A stretch of 64,000 bases of DNA. Source: Candidatus Scalindua sp. (GTDB lineage: Bacteria > Planctomycetota > Brocadiia > Brocadiales > Scalinduaceae). The DNA lies in contig JABHIW010000110.1 in assembly GCA_018670825.1 (NCBI GenBank), forward strand, positions 62,001-126,000, written 5' to 3'. Below the pieces are notes generated by a model. That model ran no database searches and had not been told where the DNA came from. It saw only the letters and a program-made list of their open reading frames with translations. The number at the start of each line of letters is the position of its first letter. Positions within the stretch are counted from its first letter, which is position 1. Of this stretch, positions 1 through 12,600 are shown piece after piece. The translations under genes and the position numbers were made by a program.

Positions 1-636
1 ATCACCCGCCTCGCTGTCCGGACCAGGCCGGCAGGCGTCCATCACCTCATAGCCATAATAGCCGTTGGCCCCAACATCCACTTGAAACATATAGGGAGTT
101 TCACTGACAAGCATCGCCACTGCTCCAGCCCCTCCACTTGGTTCGGCGAAGGCCCAATCTTCCGTGAGCGCTTCTCCCCCCTCCACTACCATAAAACGGG
201 AAATATCCGTAGCAATCACCAAAGCTTTAGCCCCGGGAGATGTTTGAGACAAAATAAAATTGACTGCCATTTGAAACCCTGCCACACTGGAATAGCAGGC
301 GCTTTTCAACTCAAACAAACGGCAATTGCGATTTAAGCCTAAATGATGATGGAAATACGTGCTCATCGATTTTCCAAAATCAAAAGCCGATTCTGTAGAA
401 GTGATGATTATCTCTATGCGGTCTTTCTCCTCCTGGCCCAGCGCATCAACAATCGGCTTCGCCGCATTCACTCCAAAAGTAACCGGATCTTCGTAAGGCA
501 GTGCTACGGTCTTCTCTTTCATCAGCAGATTTTCAAATCTGGTGGTATCCAATCCACGGTGTTCGGCAAGTTTCTTCACATCCAGGTAAACGCTGCCCGC
601 AAAAGCGTTCATCGCTTCAATTCCAACAGGTATCAT
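1..636 (-). CDS. HMG-CoA synthase-like beta-branching enzyme (PksG/BaeG/MupH family), C-terminus cut by window edge
   Basis: The first 212 codons are present and the gene runs off the left edge. The start at 636 is preceded by a good ribosome binding site (AAGGAGAT, 7 nt spacer). The protein opens IPVGIEAMNAFAG. It has an STESAFDFGK segment, where the family's catalytic Glu lies, and ELKSACYSG with the acyl-accepting Cys at residue 114. In the HMGS cassettes of trans-AT PKS clusters such enzymes condense an acetyl-ACP donor with the beta-keto intermediate on a flagged ACP, and an enoyl-CoA hydratase pair then gives a beta-methyl or methylene branch. The matching flagged ACP is in PKS B (module 6). 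The gene follows the PKS operon on the same strand, separated by a lipoprotein hydrolase. The donor ACP, KS and ECH partners are not in the window. Family assignment is firm; the role is inferred. Confidence 0.9.
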   Translation of the reverse strand, partial: MIPVGIEAMNAFAGSVYLDVKKLAEHRGLDTTRFENLLMKEKTVALPYEDPVTFGVNAAKPIVDALGQEEKDRIEIIITSTESAFDFGKSMSTYFHHHLGLNRNCRLFELKSACYSSVAGFQMAVNFILSQTSPGAKALVIATDISRFMVVEGGEALTEDWAFAEPSGGAGAVAMLVSETPYMFQVDVGANGYYGYEVMDACRPGPDSEAGD

Positions 637-795
637 TACTTTTATCTCCTTGTGTTCTGCTTCATTTCAAAAGCCCCAGTTCCAAGTCGTCATCCAAGCT
701 TAAAACACTATGTTTCAAATTAATAATCAACAGATTGAAGAAATTTCTGCACTGCATAATTAAAGAAATTTGTTGATTTTTATTGTCGATTAATA

Positions 796-1884
796 TTAAT
801 GATTACATACACCATCCTTTGCATCATTGGCACCTACGTGTTGATCTGCCCAATTTAGCATACTCGTAAAGGTCGCCTGGGCATTTCGGTGCAAATTAAT
901 ATCATGACCTGAATCAGGCACAATAAAAACTTCGAGACAGGTTTCTGGTGAGAAAAATGGTTGTTCACTCTTAACAATTTCAGCAGTGTCAACACAACCC
1001 TGATCACCAACACAGAAAAAGGCGTCAAACTGGCCAATGATAATCAGTGTTGGTACCATTAAAAGTTTGGACTTTTTTGAACCAATAGTCCCCAGGGAAG
1101 ATTTTATCTCTCCATTGGTCAATGTTTCCTTAGTTTCTTCATCCATTTCAATAACCGCCTGGTCCGCATTAGGAAGGTGGTAAAAAATGGTCCGTTTGCC
1201 TGGCTCCGTAGTATTGTAATTCACGTCCAAATTCAGATGACTGAAACGAGGGTCCTGGTTTGCCGGATAAAATTCAGTCGAAAGGCCACGTGGAGTAACA
1301 CCTTTATGTAAAAATCCCTCCAGGATAACACCATCGATATCGTCCGGATATTGTTCCGCAATAATAAGTGAAATAGTAGACCCCAATGAATGGCCCACGA
1401 GTATAACATGATCAAAAGACACATCTCCGATCTGACCCGAACGTAGCGCTTTAATAATTTGGTCAACGACATAAGCATTAGAATAAATGGTAACGTCATC
1501 CCCCGGCGGGTGACTACTTTTACCAATACCTATTCGATCAATATTAATCGTCACGTAACCGGCCTTGCAGGCAGCTCTTACATATGAGTAATGTGGAGAT
1601 TGATAAGGAAAGTCCCAGTATACACTTCCGTAGGTTGAACCAGACAGAAGGAGTTGAATGGCTTTATTTTCAAAAGAGCCTTCTGTACACAGTGAACCTA
1701 CTATCTCGTACTGAACGGTTTCACCAGGTGCAAGGGTTACAGGCAGTGTAAATTCCTGGCTGATAAATGTATTATCCGGGGCTGCCACCTGATTCAGTGC
1801 ACCAACTTTATCATATTGACATCCCACACAAAGAAACAGAGAAATTGTAAGGAAGATCACTGCTAAATATCGTTTTGTCTTCAT
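796..1884 (-). CDS. Secreted lipoprotein of the alpha/beta-hydrolase fold
   Basis: A 362-residue protein. Its N-terminus (KRYLAVIFLTISLFLCVGCQ) is a lipoprotein signal peptide with a lipobox ending at Cys22, so it should be exported and lipid-anchored. The mature part has an alpha/beta-hydrolase core: the nucleophile elbow GHSLG (Ser166), a likely acid in IIGQFDAFF and a catalytic His in VPDSGHDINLH. Family members are lipases or esterases; the substrate cannot be read from the sequence. It lies between the end of PKS C and the HMGS gene on the same strand. An exported, anchored enzyme is a poor candidate for cytoplasmic chain release, but it could act on the secreted product. It may also be unrelated DNA brought in with the adjacent transposase remnant. 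Confidence 0.8.
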   Translation of the reverse strand: MKTKRYLAVIFLTISLFLCVGCQYDKVGALNQVAAPDNTFISQEFTLPVTLAPGETVQYEIVGSLCTEGSFENKAIQLLLSGSTYGSVYWDFPYQSPHYSYVRAACKAGYVTINIDRIGIGKSSHPPGDDVTIYSNAYVVDQIIKALRSGQIGDVSFDHVILVGHSLGSTISLIIAEQYPDDIDGVILEGFLHKGVTPRGLSTEFYPANQDPRFSHLNLDVNYNTTEPGKRTIFYHLPNADQAVIEMDEETKETLTNGEIKSSLGTIGSKKSKLLMVPTLIIIGQFDAFFCVGDQGCVDTAEIVKSEQPFFSPETCLEVFIVPDSGHDINLHRNAQATFTSMLNWADQHVGANDAKDGVCNH

Positions 1885-1902
1885 AAATTGGTTACCTCAA
1901 AA

Positions 1903-2103
1903 TTAAAAATTTAATTTGTACCTTTCTCTAAATTGATCCAACTTACGATCACGCTCAGTAAGAATGTCTATTCCCATCCTTCCTTTTTGTTCTATAACAC
2001 ATTGTAACCTTGCGCTATGAAGTCGTTTATTATTGTAGCATCCTACAAAAACCCCTACAATGCTTCTTTTCCATAGGAACCATCTCAAAAAATAGTTCTT
2101 CAA
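1903..2103 (-). pseudogene. Remnant of an IS3-like integrase/transposase C-terminus
   Basis: A short open frame, starting at TTG, matches only the very end of an integrase-core transposase. YNNKRLHSA resembles the YYNxxRLHSA segment near the last catalytic Glu, and TERDRKLDQFRERYKLNF resembles the typical charged tail (xERDRKLxxAREx). The usual GYxTP between them is degraded. The N-terminal catalytic region is absent upstream, and no terminal repeats are visible. This looks like decayed insertion-sequence DNA between the end of PKS C and the hydrolase, and marks a past rearrangement. Recognition rests on a short stretch. Confidence 0.5.
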
Positions 2104-2310
2104 TTATGGCTTATTTTAAAAGAAAAATATCCTATTCCAACCGATGCACTATACTTGAAGTATTTTTTCTGCTTTAATAATCCTTAATTTTATTATCTTA
2201 TGCGCAGAGGTATTATTACTCATAATTATATTTAAATTTTAATCCGATATCCGCTTGAAGATACAAAACTTATCTTTTTTCCTTTGGCCATTTCATCTTT
2301 TAAATGATTT
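2104..2310. other. AT-rich spacer downstream of PKS C
   Basis: About 200 bases between the PKS C stop codon (TAG at 2311-2313) and the transposase remnant. I read the minus strand past the stop and found no continuation into methyltransferase or ACP sequence, no clear hairpin terminator and no gene. Confidence 0.5.
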
Positions 2311-5300
2311 CTAAACCTGGCTGGATTCTATCGTCTTAACCAATCCCACCTGATCCATAGGACCTTGAAGCAGACTATTTAAAGCGTTCATCCCTTCTTC
2401 AGGCTCTATAGATCCCGCACCGGCTTGTTCCATTCGATCCCGGTAAGAAGGGTCCGTCACAACTCCAACACTTCCCCAATATCCCCAATTCATGACTTTA
2501 ACCGCAGGATGGCCAGCCTTATCGGCCCACTCCTTAGCAAGTTGGAGTGCAAAGGCATCCTTAAAGACGCAGCCGGCAGCATAGTTACTTTGTCCCGCCG
2601 CTTTCCCAAAAGATTGCAGAGAGGAGAAGAACAAGACAAAATCCAAAGGCTCTTGATGAAACACCTGGGCCAAACGCACACTAACATCCACTTTGGCAGC
2701 AAGACCTGCTCGGAACGTCTTCTCATCCATTTTATTGAGACTTTGATCTAATAAAACGATTGCTGAATGGACCACACCATGAATCTGAGGATATTGCCGC
2801 TTTATTTCTTCATAGGCTTTCTGTAAGGACCTTTGATTGCCAGCATCTGCCTGGATATAACCGGGCACCGGTCCTGATTGGGACAACAAATCCAGTTTTG
2901 CCTGAATCGAAGCATCCATCGGCCTCCTGCCAATCCAGATGATCTGTGCCTGATACTTCTTAATCATGTATTTGCTCCAGGCTTCTCCGATACCTCCTGC
3001 TCCTCCGATTACTATATAGACACCCTGTTTGCGATAAAGAGACCGGTCTCCCACCAGTTCCCTGACGGGTATCAATGATTGTTTGAACCACTCTTTTCCT
3101 CTATAAACCAATGCATCACCCTGGGCATCGAACGGCAAGGAAAACATTTCCTGAATTGGCCAATCATTTTTAGCGTGCATATCGAGCAGTCGGATTTTCC
3201 AATTCGGATACTCTTTCGCCATGGATCCAACCAATCCGTGAACACTGGCATGAGTGGGATTCACTTGCTCTTTCTTTCGAACTGCTTGTGTTTGTATAGT
3301 GATCACGGTCCAAGAAAAATCCTTGAATCCATAGTCTAAACAAAGAAGGGTTTTAATCATCCGAAAGAGTTGAAGAACGCCCTGGCTTTGCTGTTGAACA
3401 AGCCCCTCTTCACGCAAAGATTGCAAAGGGCAGCCCGGTGCAATCCAGATTAAATGATCTATCAAACACAACTTTTTCAACTTCTGTGTCAACACCTCAA
3501 TACTATCCTTGTGGGAGATTTCCAAAATCTCCCCATTAGGATAGACTTTTTGAATAGAATCTCTTTGTTCCTGAGTTCCTCCTATAATTACAACCTGTAC
3601 GTTTGCATCTGGTACAAGAGATATCGTTTTTGGAAGAGAAATAACATTCCAAACAGGACCCATGAGAGTCAATACATCACGCCGAGAATCTGACTCAACG
3701 AAAGCAGAAGACACTATTGGCTTTCTAATCTTTTTTTCAAGTACCCTGGATGAGAAACCTCTCATTCGTACACAAACTTTGCCCTGAACATCACACAAAT
3801 CAATATCAAGTTTTTGAATAGAGAATCCGCCACTCTCACTCTTCAATTGACTATCATCAGCCAGCCGAATCCAGGCCCACATGGAAGCTGTGCAAGGAGC
3901 AAATATTTCAAGCGATTCTAGCGCAAAAGGGAGAGAGGGCTTCAGTGTTGATTTGATTTCTGGACCGTTGTCCTCGCTACTCAATACTAAAGAATCTCCG
4001 GATGCTAATGCTATTCCAATAGATGCCTGTAAAGCTGCATCCATGAGACTGGGATGCAGAACAAATTGATTAGACCCCCCGTTCCGGGTAGATTGTGTAT
4101 CAGAAACAGAAACAGGTAAGGTTAATTTTGCCAACGTCTGTGGTTGTACACTCTCATTACTGGAATTCCTTGGACATCCATAATAAACGCGTTCAAGCCC
4201 TTGGTGTCCGGGACCGTGTTCAACCCCCACCGTCCTGAATGCTTCATAGCACTGTTCAGCACTAACAAAGCCCTGGTTGATTTGTGATTGCAACTCTTTG
4301 AGATCAACATACCGTGGTTGGTCCGAGACCTCGCCGTTGAAAAGAACAAAACCCTGACTATGAATTATCTCCTGTTCCGAGTTTTCAGACTTACTATATA
4401 TTTCATAAAAAATCTGATTATTTTTCTCCGCAACAAGCCGGATATGAACAGGAATACAATCCTCTTTACGAATCTCAACCGCAAAAGGCTGTGCCCAGAC
4501 AATGTCCTTGAACTGAATAACTCCGCAATTATCTTTGCTCAAAGATCCCATCACTTGCGCTACGGCAGCTCTGGCCATCTCCAGATACGCAACTCCCGGT
4601 AATATCTTTTGTCCCTGCACCACATGGTCCGCTAAGAAAAACTCTTCTCCAGTGAATGTAGAACTAAATCGTTGTTCCGAAAAATCGGACGTATTTTGAT
4701 GCAAGAGAGGATGAAGCATACCGACAGTGACGTTGCTATTACTTTCCAGTTTGGGTATGCTGAACGCCCAATAGCGTTCTCTAGCAAAAGGGTACGTGGG
4801 AAGACTGATGCGGGACACTCGAATTGGAGCATCCGTTGTCAATTCCGATGACTCATACAGTTTGTTCCATTCAACATTAAGCCCCTTAACCCAAACGTCC
4901 AGTAGTTTAGAAAGCTTTCTTTTTTTGATCCAGGTATCAATAGTTATTGTCCTCTCTTTATCCACAGAGAAGTCGGCTAATTTCCCTTTATCGGTTTTGA
5001 CCTGTCCCCTATACAAACCTTTGATCCCGTTTTGCCCAACGGGACCCCGAAGCGCCAGAAAATCCTGCAACTTTTCTATTAACTCATTCCTCGTGTCTAC
5101 CAATATTCCTAAACGTTGTTCCATGGCTTCACGGCCAACCTGAAGTGTGTAGGCAATATTGGCAAGGTTGATGGAGGTATATTGCAACAGGAACTGATGC
5201 AGGTTTTTGACTATTTCCTTCAGTCGCTGTTCATTCTTCGCCGAGAGGACAATCAAGTAAGGCCCTTCCTGTGTCAAGCCATTCCCTTTTGATGGAGACA

Positions 5301-6666
5301 CCAAATCGTTGTCAGTTTGTCCCGCTCTATATTCTTCTACAATAACATGGGCGTTGGCTCCCCCGACGCCAAAGCTACTCACACCGGCTATTCTTGGCAC
5401 AGGAAGTTGATTTTCATCCAGCAGTGCTTCCCAGTTTTTAGTCTCTTTAACCAGATAAAATGGGCTGCCTTCCAATTGCAGATAAGGATTTGGCTCTGTT
5501 AAATGAGGATTTCCAGGAATTTTTCGGTGACCAAGCATCAATAAAGTCTTGATTAACCCGGAGATCCCTGCCGCAGCCTCCAAATGTCCAATATTGGTTT
5601 TCACGGAACCTAGAGCACAATAAGGTTTCTCTGCGACCGGCACCCCTTTTGTTTTATAAAGTGTTGCAAAACCTCCCTTCAGACCCTCTATTTCAACGGG
5701 ATCACCCAATTTCGTGCCGGTGCCATGGGCTTCAATATAGCTGACTGTTCGAGGGTCAACACCGGCTCTCTGGTAAGCTTCAACGAGTAACTTCTGTTGT
5801 GCTACAGGGTTTGGTGCAGTGGGAGAAGTCGCTTTACCGCCATGGTTCTCGGCACTGCCCCGGAGGAGTCCATAGATACGATCTCTATCTTCAATCGCTT
5901 TACCCAGCGGCTTTAACAAGACAGCAGCAACGCCTTCTCCTCTTACATAACCGTTAGCTTGCTCATCAAAGGTCTTACAACGGCCCTCTTCACTTAAAAT
6001 ACCTGTTTGACTGAAACTAATGGTCAGATCCGGGTTTGCTATTACATTGACGCCCCCAACCAGGGCCAACTCACAGCTTCCCTGGCGCATACTCTCTATG
6101 GCACGATGTATGGCGACTAACGAGCTTGAACAAGCCGTGTCTATGACCTCGCTGGGGCCATGAAGGTTAAATATATAGGAAGTACGGTTGGCGATGATGA
6201 ATGAATAGGGACCGGTTGAATCCGGGATGCAAACCTCCGCCTTTTCCTGTTGCCATAAGTCCCGATAGTCCATTGTTGACACCCCGACGAACACTCCCGT
6301 CTTACTTCCTGATAAAGCACTCGCCGGATAACCTGCGTCTTCAATAGTCGCCCAAATGGTTTCCGTCAGAAGCCGAAACTGAGGGTCCATCGATTCCGCT
6401 TCCAAAGGAGTAATCCCAAAAAAAAACGGATCAAAACAATCGATATCGGCAATGAAACCTCCCCACTTAATCTTAGTTTTCCTATTTCCCGGCTGAGGTT
6501 CTCCATAATAGTCACGCCAATCCCAACGATCTTTTGGTACTTCAGTGATGAGGTCCCGGTTAGCCTCTAAATTATTCCAGAAAGTCTCCAAATCTTTAGA
6601 GCCGGGAAACCTACCACTCATCCCAATCACGGCAATGGGTTCCTGCATGCTCTTTGGCATACAAGC
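2311..6666 (-). other. Module 13: KS-DH-KR, no ACP
   Basis: Boundaries approximate. KS13 has DTACSSSL, HGTGT and KTNIGH and should elongate. DH13 has HxxxGxxxxP (His5405) and DxxxQ (Asp5600). KR13 has GGAGGIG and a catalytic YAAGC, where the usual Asn four residues after Tyr is Cys; KR5 has the same variant. No ACP follows, so the module cannot work alone. Confidence 0.85.
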
Positions 6667-9600
6667 AGGTTTTTTTTGTATTCTCACAAAGCGCTGATGA
6701 CTGGTCTCCCTGGCAGAATTTTTTGCCTTCACGGAAGGCTGAAGAGCAGGATTGTGTTTTTCCAATAAGGATTGGGAATAGTTTGTTATGAGATGGTTCC
6801 CAAGAGACAACAAGTTCGAATACTCAAAAAACACCGTGGGCATCAGTTCTAATCGATATAACTGATTCAGGGAATTAGTAAACTCTGTAAAGCCAATGGA
6901 GTCAAAACCATATTGGGACAACTCTGTTTCCAAATCGATCTTTTCGATCTCGATCTTCTGGATTTCGGAAACCAACTTAACCAGTTCCTGACAGACTGCT
7001 TCTGACAAAACTTGCTGCTGATTGTCATGGGCAAAGCCTGCTTTCTTCTTCTCTTGTGAACTTTCCATGGACGGAGTGCCCCCCTCTTCAGTGTGTACGT
7101 TCGCAATGTTTAACAGGCTGGAACGAATTTTAACAGGATCTCCATAAGCAACTAAAACTTGCTCATAAGGGCTATGAAAAGCCCAATTTAAGGCATTGAT
7201 ACCGGTTAGAGTATCCATTGCCGCCATGCCGGAACCGCGTTCCATCAGGACTTCAAACTGTTGGTCCACGCTCATTCCTCCCTCTTTCCATAAAGGCCAG
7301 TTCATAGAAAGCGTCTTTCCAAAGCATTCTCCCTGCTTAACCCGTTGGTTTCGATAGGAAGCAAACGCATCCAAAAACGCATTAGCGCCTGCATAGTCCA
7401 ACTGGCCCGGATTGCCGTGCGTGCCTGCCAGGGAAGAAAATAACAGCATAAAATTCAGTTTGAGGCCACAAGTGGCTTCTTCTATCGCCAGGAGTCCTGT
7501 CACCTTTGGACGAAAAACCCGTTTGATTTCTTTTTCCGTTTTTTTGAGCAGATAAGCATCCCGGATCACACCTGCAGCATGAAGAATCCCGTTTATTTTT
7601 CCATATTTTTCCAGAATGGTCCGTACCAGGATTTCGACTTGTTGTTTTTGACTGACATCACAGCGCAGATAAAGCGGCTCAATTCCCTCTTTTTGCAACT
7701 CCTCCAGGACGGCCCTGTTCGTATCATCCAGGGGGGAACGCCCGCTCAAGACCAGCTTCACCCCTTTTACGCATCCCAGGCTTCGGACAAATATCAGCCC
7801 CAGACCCCCCAGGCCGCCAGTAATCCAAATCACATCTCCTTCCCGGGCCACGGGCAAGGAAACCTCTTCCTGATACTCACCTTCTATCTCTTTCATACGC
7901 TTTACTTCCCTGATGCCTGTCTCTGTATAACGGATATCAACCGAATCATCCGTAGAGCACAGTTCAGCCTGTATCATCTCGGGCAGTGCATCGAGCCAAT
8001 CGGGTTGATCTGTATTATAGCCAATCACTTTTCCCACAATTTTAGCATTTTCTAATCTCACTGTTTTCAATAAACCGCTTAAAGCAGCATATAGATAATC
8101 TTCCTGCTGTTCCGGAATCAGTATAACCAGTGGGGGAATGGCCTCAGGCTGTTTTTCCAGGCAAGTCCGTACCAACCTGAAAACGTTTAGAAAATGTGTT
8201 AAGATTGATTTGGACAAATCATTGCCTATAACCGATAATATTTCAATTCTGGCGCCGGGCCATTGCCGGCTTAAAGCTTTTTGCAGCAAGGGATTGGCGT
8301 CAGCCAAAATGAAGATAGGCGAGGTCTTCCTCTCTCCGTCATCCTGCTCTTCACTCAAATCTTCATGTACCCATTGGGGGGTTGCATAAAGTACCCCTCT
8401 TTTCTTCGTATCCGTCGCCGACTGAAGCCCTAAAGGAATCGTGGTAAATCCCTTTAAAGATATAACAATTTCACCCTTGGTATTACAAAGGTAAATATCG
8501 TGCTTTGTTCCCTTTGTTCGAGATTCCTTTCCTTCATCACTATCTTTTACATAGGCATATACCTGCTCAGGAAGTTCCCCATAAATGCGCAATTCCTCCA
8601 GGGCAAAGGGCATCGACAGTCCATTACCTTCATCCTGAAGCAGAGACAAAATGACACTGGATAAAACAGCGCCGTTGAGAATACTTGGATGAAGAATATA
8701 ATTCTGGCTTGCTCCGTTATGCAATGACGGTAGTTGTAGATTTGCCAGAGCCTCCCGGCAATTATATTGCAAATACTCTATACTCATCAGGCTTGCTCCG
8801 TGAGAAGACTTAAGGAGTTGATCACACTCTTCCCTTCCCTTGGTGGAAGTACAACGAGATTGAATTGCCTGAATATTAATGTTAGCAGGCGGGGCTTGCT
8901 GTTGCGTCTGCCCGAACATGATCTTACCCTGAGAATGAGTGATAGCTTGACCCTGATTGATCCTGTTGCCTCCTGTAGTAATTTTATAGGCATAATGATC
9001 TCTGTCCCCAATCAGTGTTGTACACACTTCCTGTCTGTTTTCTGAAACGACCAGGGGTTGGTTCCAAACCACATTCCTTAAGCCTACTATTTCACTGGCA
9101 CTGGCAGTCGCTGCTGCTGCTCGTGCCATTTCCAGATAAACCACCCCGGGGACCATTTGTTCGTGATCTCTCAAAAAAAACTCTTTACCGGTAAAGGTTG
9201 TAAAATGTTGAGTCGCTTCTGATTGAGATGTGTTACTATCCGGCAAAGAATCTGCCAGGACACTTTCCTTGTCTTTACTTGAGTGGGTAGAATCACCTCG
9301 CAACTGGATAGGATCAGTTTCTAAAATACGTGAGCAATAACCCCTCATTTTTACGCAAATTTTCCCGGAATCATCGCAAAGATCAACATCCAGTTTTTCT
9401 ACCGAGTTCTCTTTGTTATGGCTGGAGTTGCTTTCCTTACGCACCCAGGCCCACATATTTGCTGTACAAGGTCCAATGATTTCAAGCGCTTCCAGTGCAA
9501 AGGGGATGGCCGGTTTAGATGGAAGGGTAGTCCCCGACCCTATGGCCAAACCAATAGCAGCCTGGAGCGCGGAATCCATTATACTGGGGTGCAGGGTATA

Positions 9601-12600
9601 GGGAGCCAGACCCGAGTATGGCACACCATTACCGGATTGAGTTTTCAAAAGGGAAGATGGTAGGGACAGTTTTGCCAATACCTGTTGGCTGCCAACAAAG
9701 AGTTGTTGGATGCATCGATATCCCTCGCCATAATCAATCCCCATTGCCTTAAAACTGGAATAACATTGGTCCGGGTTGAGGCTATTTTGCCCGGGGCGTC
9801 CATTGGTCAATCTGGTCTGCAATTCAGTAAGGTCCAAATAATCCGGTTGATCGGAGCAACTGATACCTCCATTGACAACAGCAACTCCCTGGCTACATAT
9901 GGATGATTCTTGTTCAACAGGGTCTGAATTGAAGTAGATCTCATAATGAATCTGCTGGCTTCCATCAACCTCTGTATCGATCTGTTGGTTCTCTTCCATA
10001 AAAAGTCTAATATGGACGGGAACACCACTCGCTTGCCGACCTTCTGTTTCGATCACTATGGGGCGGGTCCAGACGACGTTTTTGAGTCGATACACAGACT
10101 GGCCACCTTCCGAAAAGGAAGCAACAGACTGTTCGACAGCCGCTCGCGCCATTTCAAGACAGGCAACGCCCGGCAATATCTTTTGACCTTTCACCACATG
10201 ATCGGCCAGGAAAAACTCCTGTCCGGTAAAGACTGAACTGTAGCGCTGTTCTAACAGGTCAGAAGTATTTTCATGCAACAGGGGATGGACCTGTTTGATA
10301 ACAGCACCATTAACATTCCGGAAATCATCCGTTATTTCAGGTAGACCAAAACTTTCCCTGGCGAAAGGGTAAGCCGGCAAGTTAATACGATGTGGAAGGA
10401 TAACAGGACCGTTTCCAATAGTCTGTAACCCGCTATAAAGTCTGTTCCAATCAAAATCGAGTCCTTTAACCCAGAGGTCTAACAGTGGAGAAAAGTTCTT
10501 AGATTGTATCCACTTTTCCGCCACTTGTTCTAATTCATCGGTATTAATAACATCCAGAATTTTTTTATTCTCTTTAGTCTGCCCCCGATAAAAGTCTTCT
10601 CCTGTATGTTTAAGCGTAATAAAATTTTGCAGTTTTTCCTGCAACTCCCGAGTCGATTCTACAACCATTGCCAGGCGTTCTTCCATAGCTTCTCGTCCAA
10701 CCTGAAGAGTATAAGCGAGATCCTCAAGCCGGATTGAAAATTGACCATTGATCATTGAGTGCTCGAATTTACCATTAACAGATAGATAAGTATGCAGGTT
10801 ATTTACCATCTCCTTCAAACGCACTTCGTTCCTTGCCGACAGCACAATCAATACCGGTTCTTTTTTCATTGGTAATTGATCATTCTTCATTGGTGATTGA
10901 TTATTGTATTCCTCTATGATCATATGGGCATTGGTACCGCTATATCCAAAAGAGCTGATTGCCGCCAAACGAGACCCCTTCGCGTTTGTCTGCCATTCTT
11001 TCAGTTCGGTATTGACGTAAACCGGACTATTAGCGAAATCTATATGCTCGTTTTGCCGGTTATAATTTATAGATGGAGGAATCTGTCTGTACTTTAAACT
11101 TAATAATACTTTGATGAGACTTAATACGCCAGCCGCAGCGGCGGTATGTCCAATATTGGCTTTCAGAGAACCAATGGCACAAAATGTTTTTTTCGAGGTA
11201 AATTGCTGAAAACTGTTAGTCAGGGCATGAATCTCTATCGGATCTCCCAGTTTCGTTGCAGTTCCATGGGTCTCAATATATTGAATATCCTCAACTGGAA
11301 TGTGTGTTTTCCGGTAAATCGCAGTTTGCAGTTGGCTTTGCCGTAGAAAGCTAGGCACGGTAATTCCCGATGTTTGCCCATCTTGATTCGTACCGCTACC
11401 CCGTATGATACCATAAATGGAATCCCGGTCCCTTTGTGCCTCATGTAGTCGCTTTACAATAACAATCCCCACTCCGTCACCGACAACAATCCCATCGGCC
11501 TTGCTGTCAAATGGCCGACATTGACCGGTAGAAGAGAGCATTCCTGCGTTGTTCATGGAAATAAAAGCCGCCGGATGTTCCCAGACCGTTATACCCCCGG
11601 CAATCGCCAAGTCGATTTCCCCGTTCTTTAAGGCGTTACAAGCAAGATCTATGGCAACCAGTGAAGAGGAGCATGCAGTATTAATGGCTAACGCGGGTCC
11701 TTTTAAGTCAAGAAAATAGGCAAGTCGAGAAGCCAGAATACTAGTGTCTGCACCTAACATAGATAAATGAGAGAATTCTTTTGTTCCTGATGGGTATCCG
11801 CCGGAGGCCCCAATGTAGGTCCCCACTTGTTGTTCTCGTAACGAGGAAGGATCGTACCCGGCATCTTCCAATGCTTTATAACATTCTTCCAGTAGTATTC
11901 GCTGGGAGGCATCCATGGATTGTGCCTCTTTAGGAGAAATACGGAAAAACAGAGGATCAAATTTGTCAAGCCCTGACATGGCACCATAGTGAGGAGGAGT
12001 TGAATCCCAGCCATTTTGTCTGAAAAATTCAAGCCAGCTTGAGTCGGAAACTTGTTGGATGCATTCTTTTCCCTGGCTCACCAGATTCCACAGTTCCTCT
12101 TTCCCATTGGCACCGGAGCATCGACAAGAGATGCCAATGATTGCAACGTCACTGTTTTCTTTTTCTCGTTGAGGAGCACTCGGTTTTTTCCCCGAATATT
12201 CCGGTGCAACTTTAACGATTTTGTCCTTTTGTATGCCTGGCTTTTTGGAGAGGCCATCTTGCAGAAACGGGACCAGATATTTGGCCAGGGCATCCAATGT
12301 ATTGCACTCAAACAATAGGCTGGTCGGTAAATTGAGATTAAATTGGGTGTTAATTGATTCCAGTATTTCCACGGCATTAAGAGAACTGATCCCCAGTTCC
12401 TGGAGTGTGTCCAGTGACTCCAGTTCTTCTTGTTGGAATCCTAAAACCTGGGCAAAGATAAGTGCCAGTTTTGTTTTAATATTTACCTCTTCCGACTTTC
12501 CCCTCCTATTCTTATCAGAATTCAAATTGGAACAGAGAGAATTTTCTTGTTCATCCCCCACAGGTTTGGGATAGGGAATATTTCCCTGATTCAACATGCT

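Noticed and set aside
726-777. Inverted repeat ATCAAC/GTTGAT with inner AAATTTCT/AGAAATTT between HMGS and hydrolase
   Set aside because: Unpaired 9-nt bulge, no T-run in the minus direction, AT-rich background; not a convincing terminator.
796-1884. Hydrolase as the chain-releasing thioesterase
   Set aside because: The lipoprotein signal peptide places it outside the cytoplasm, away from the PKS.
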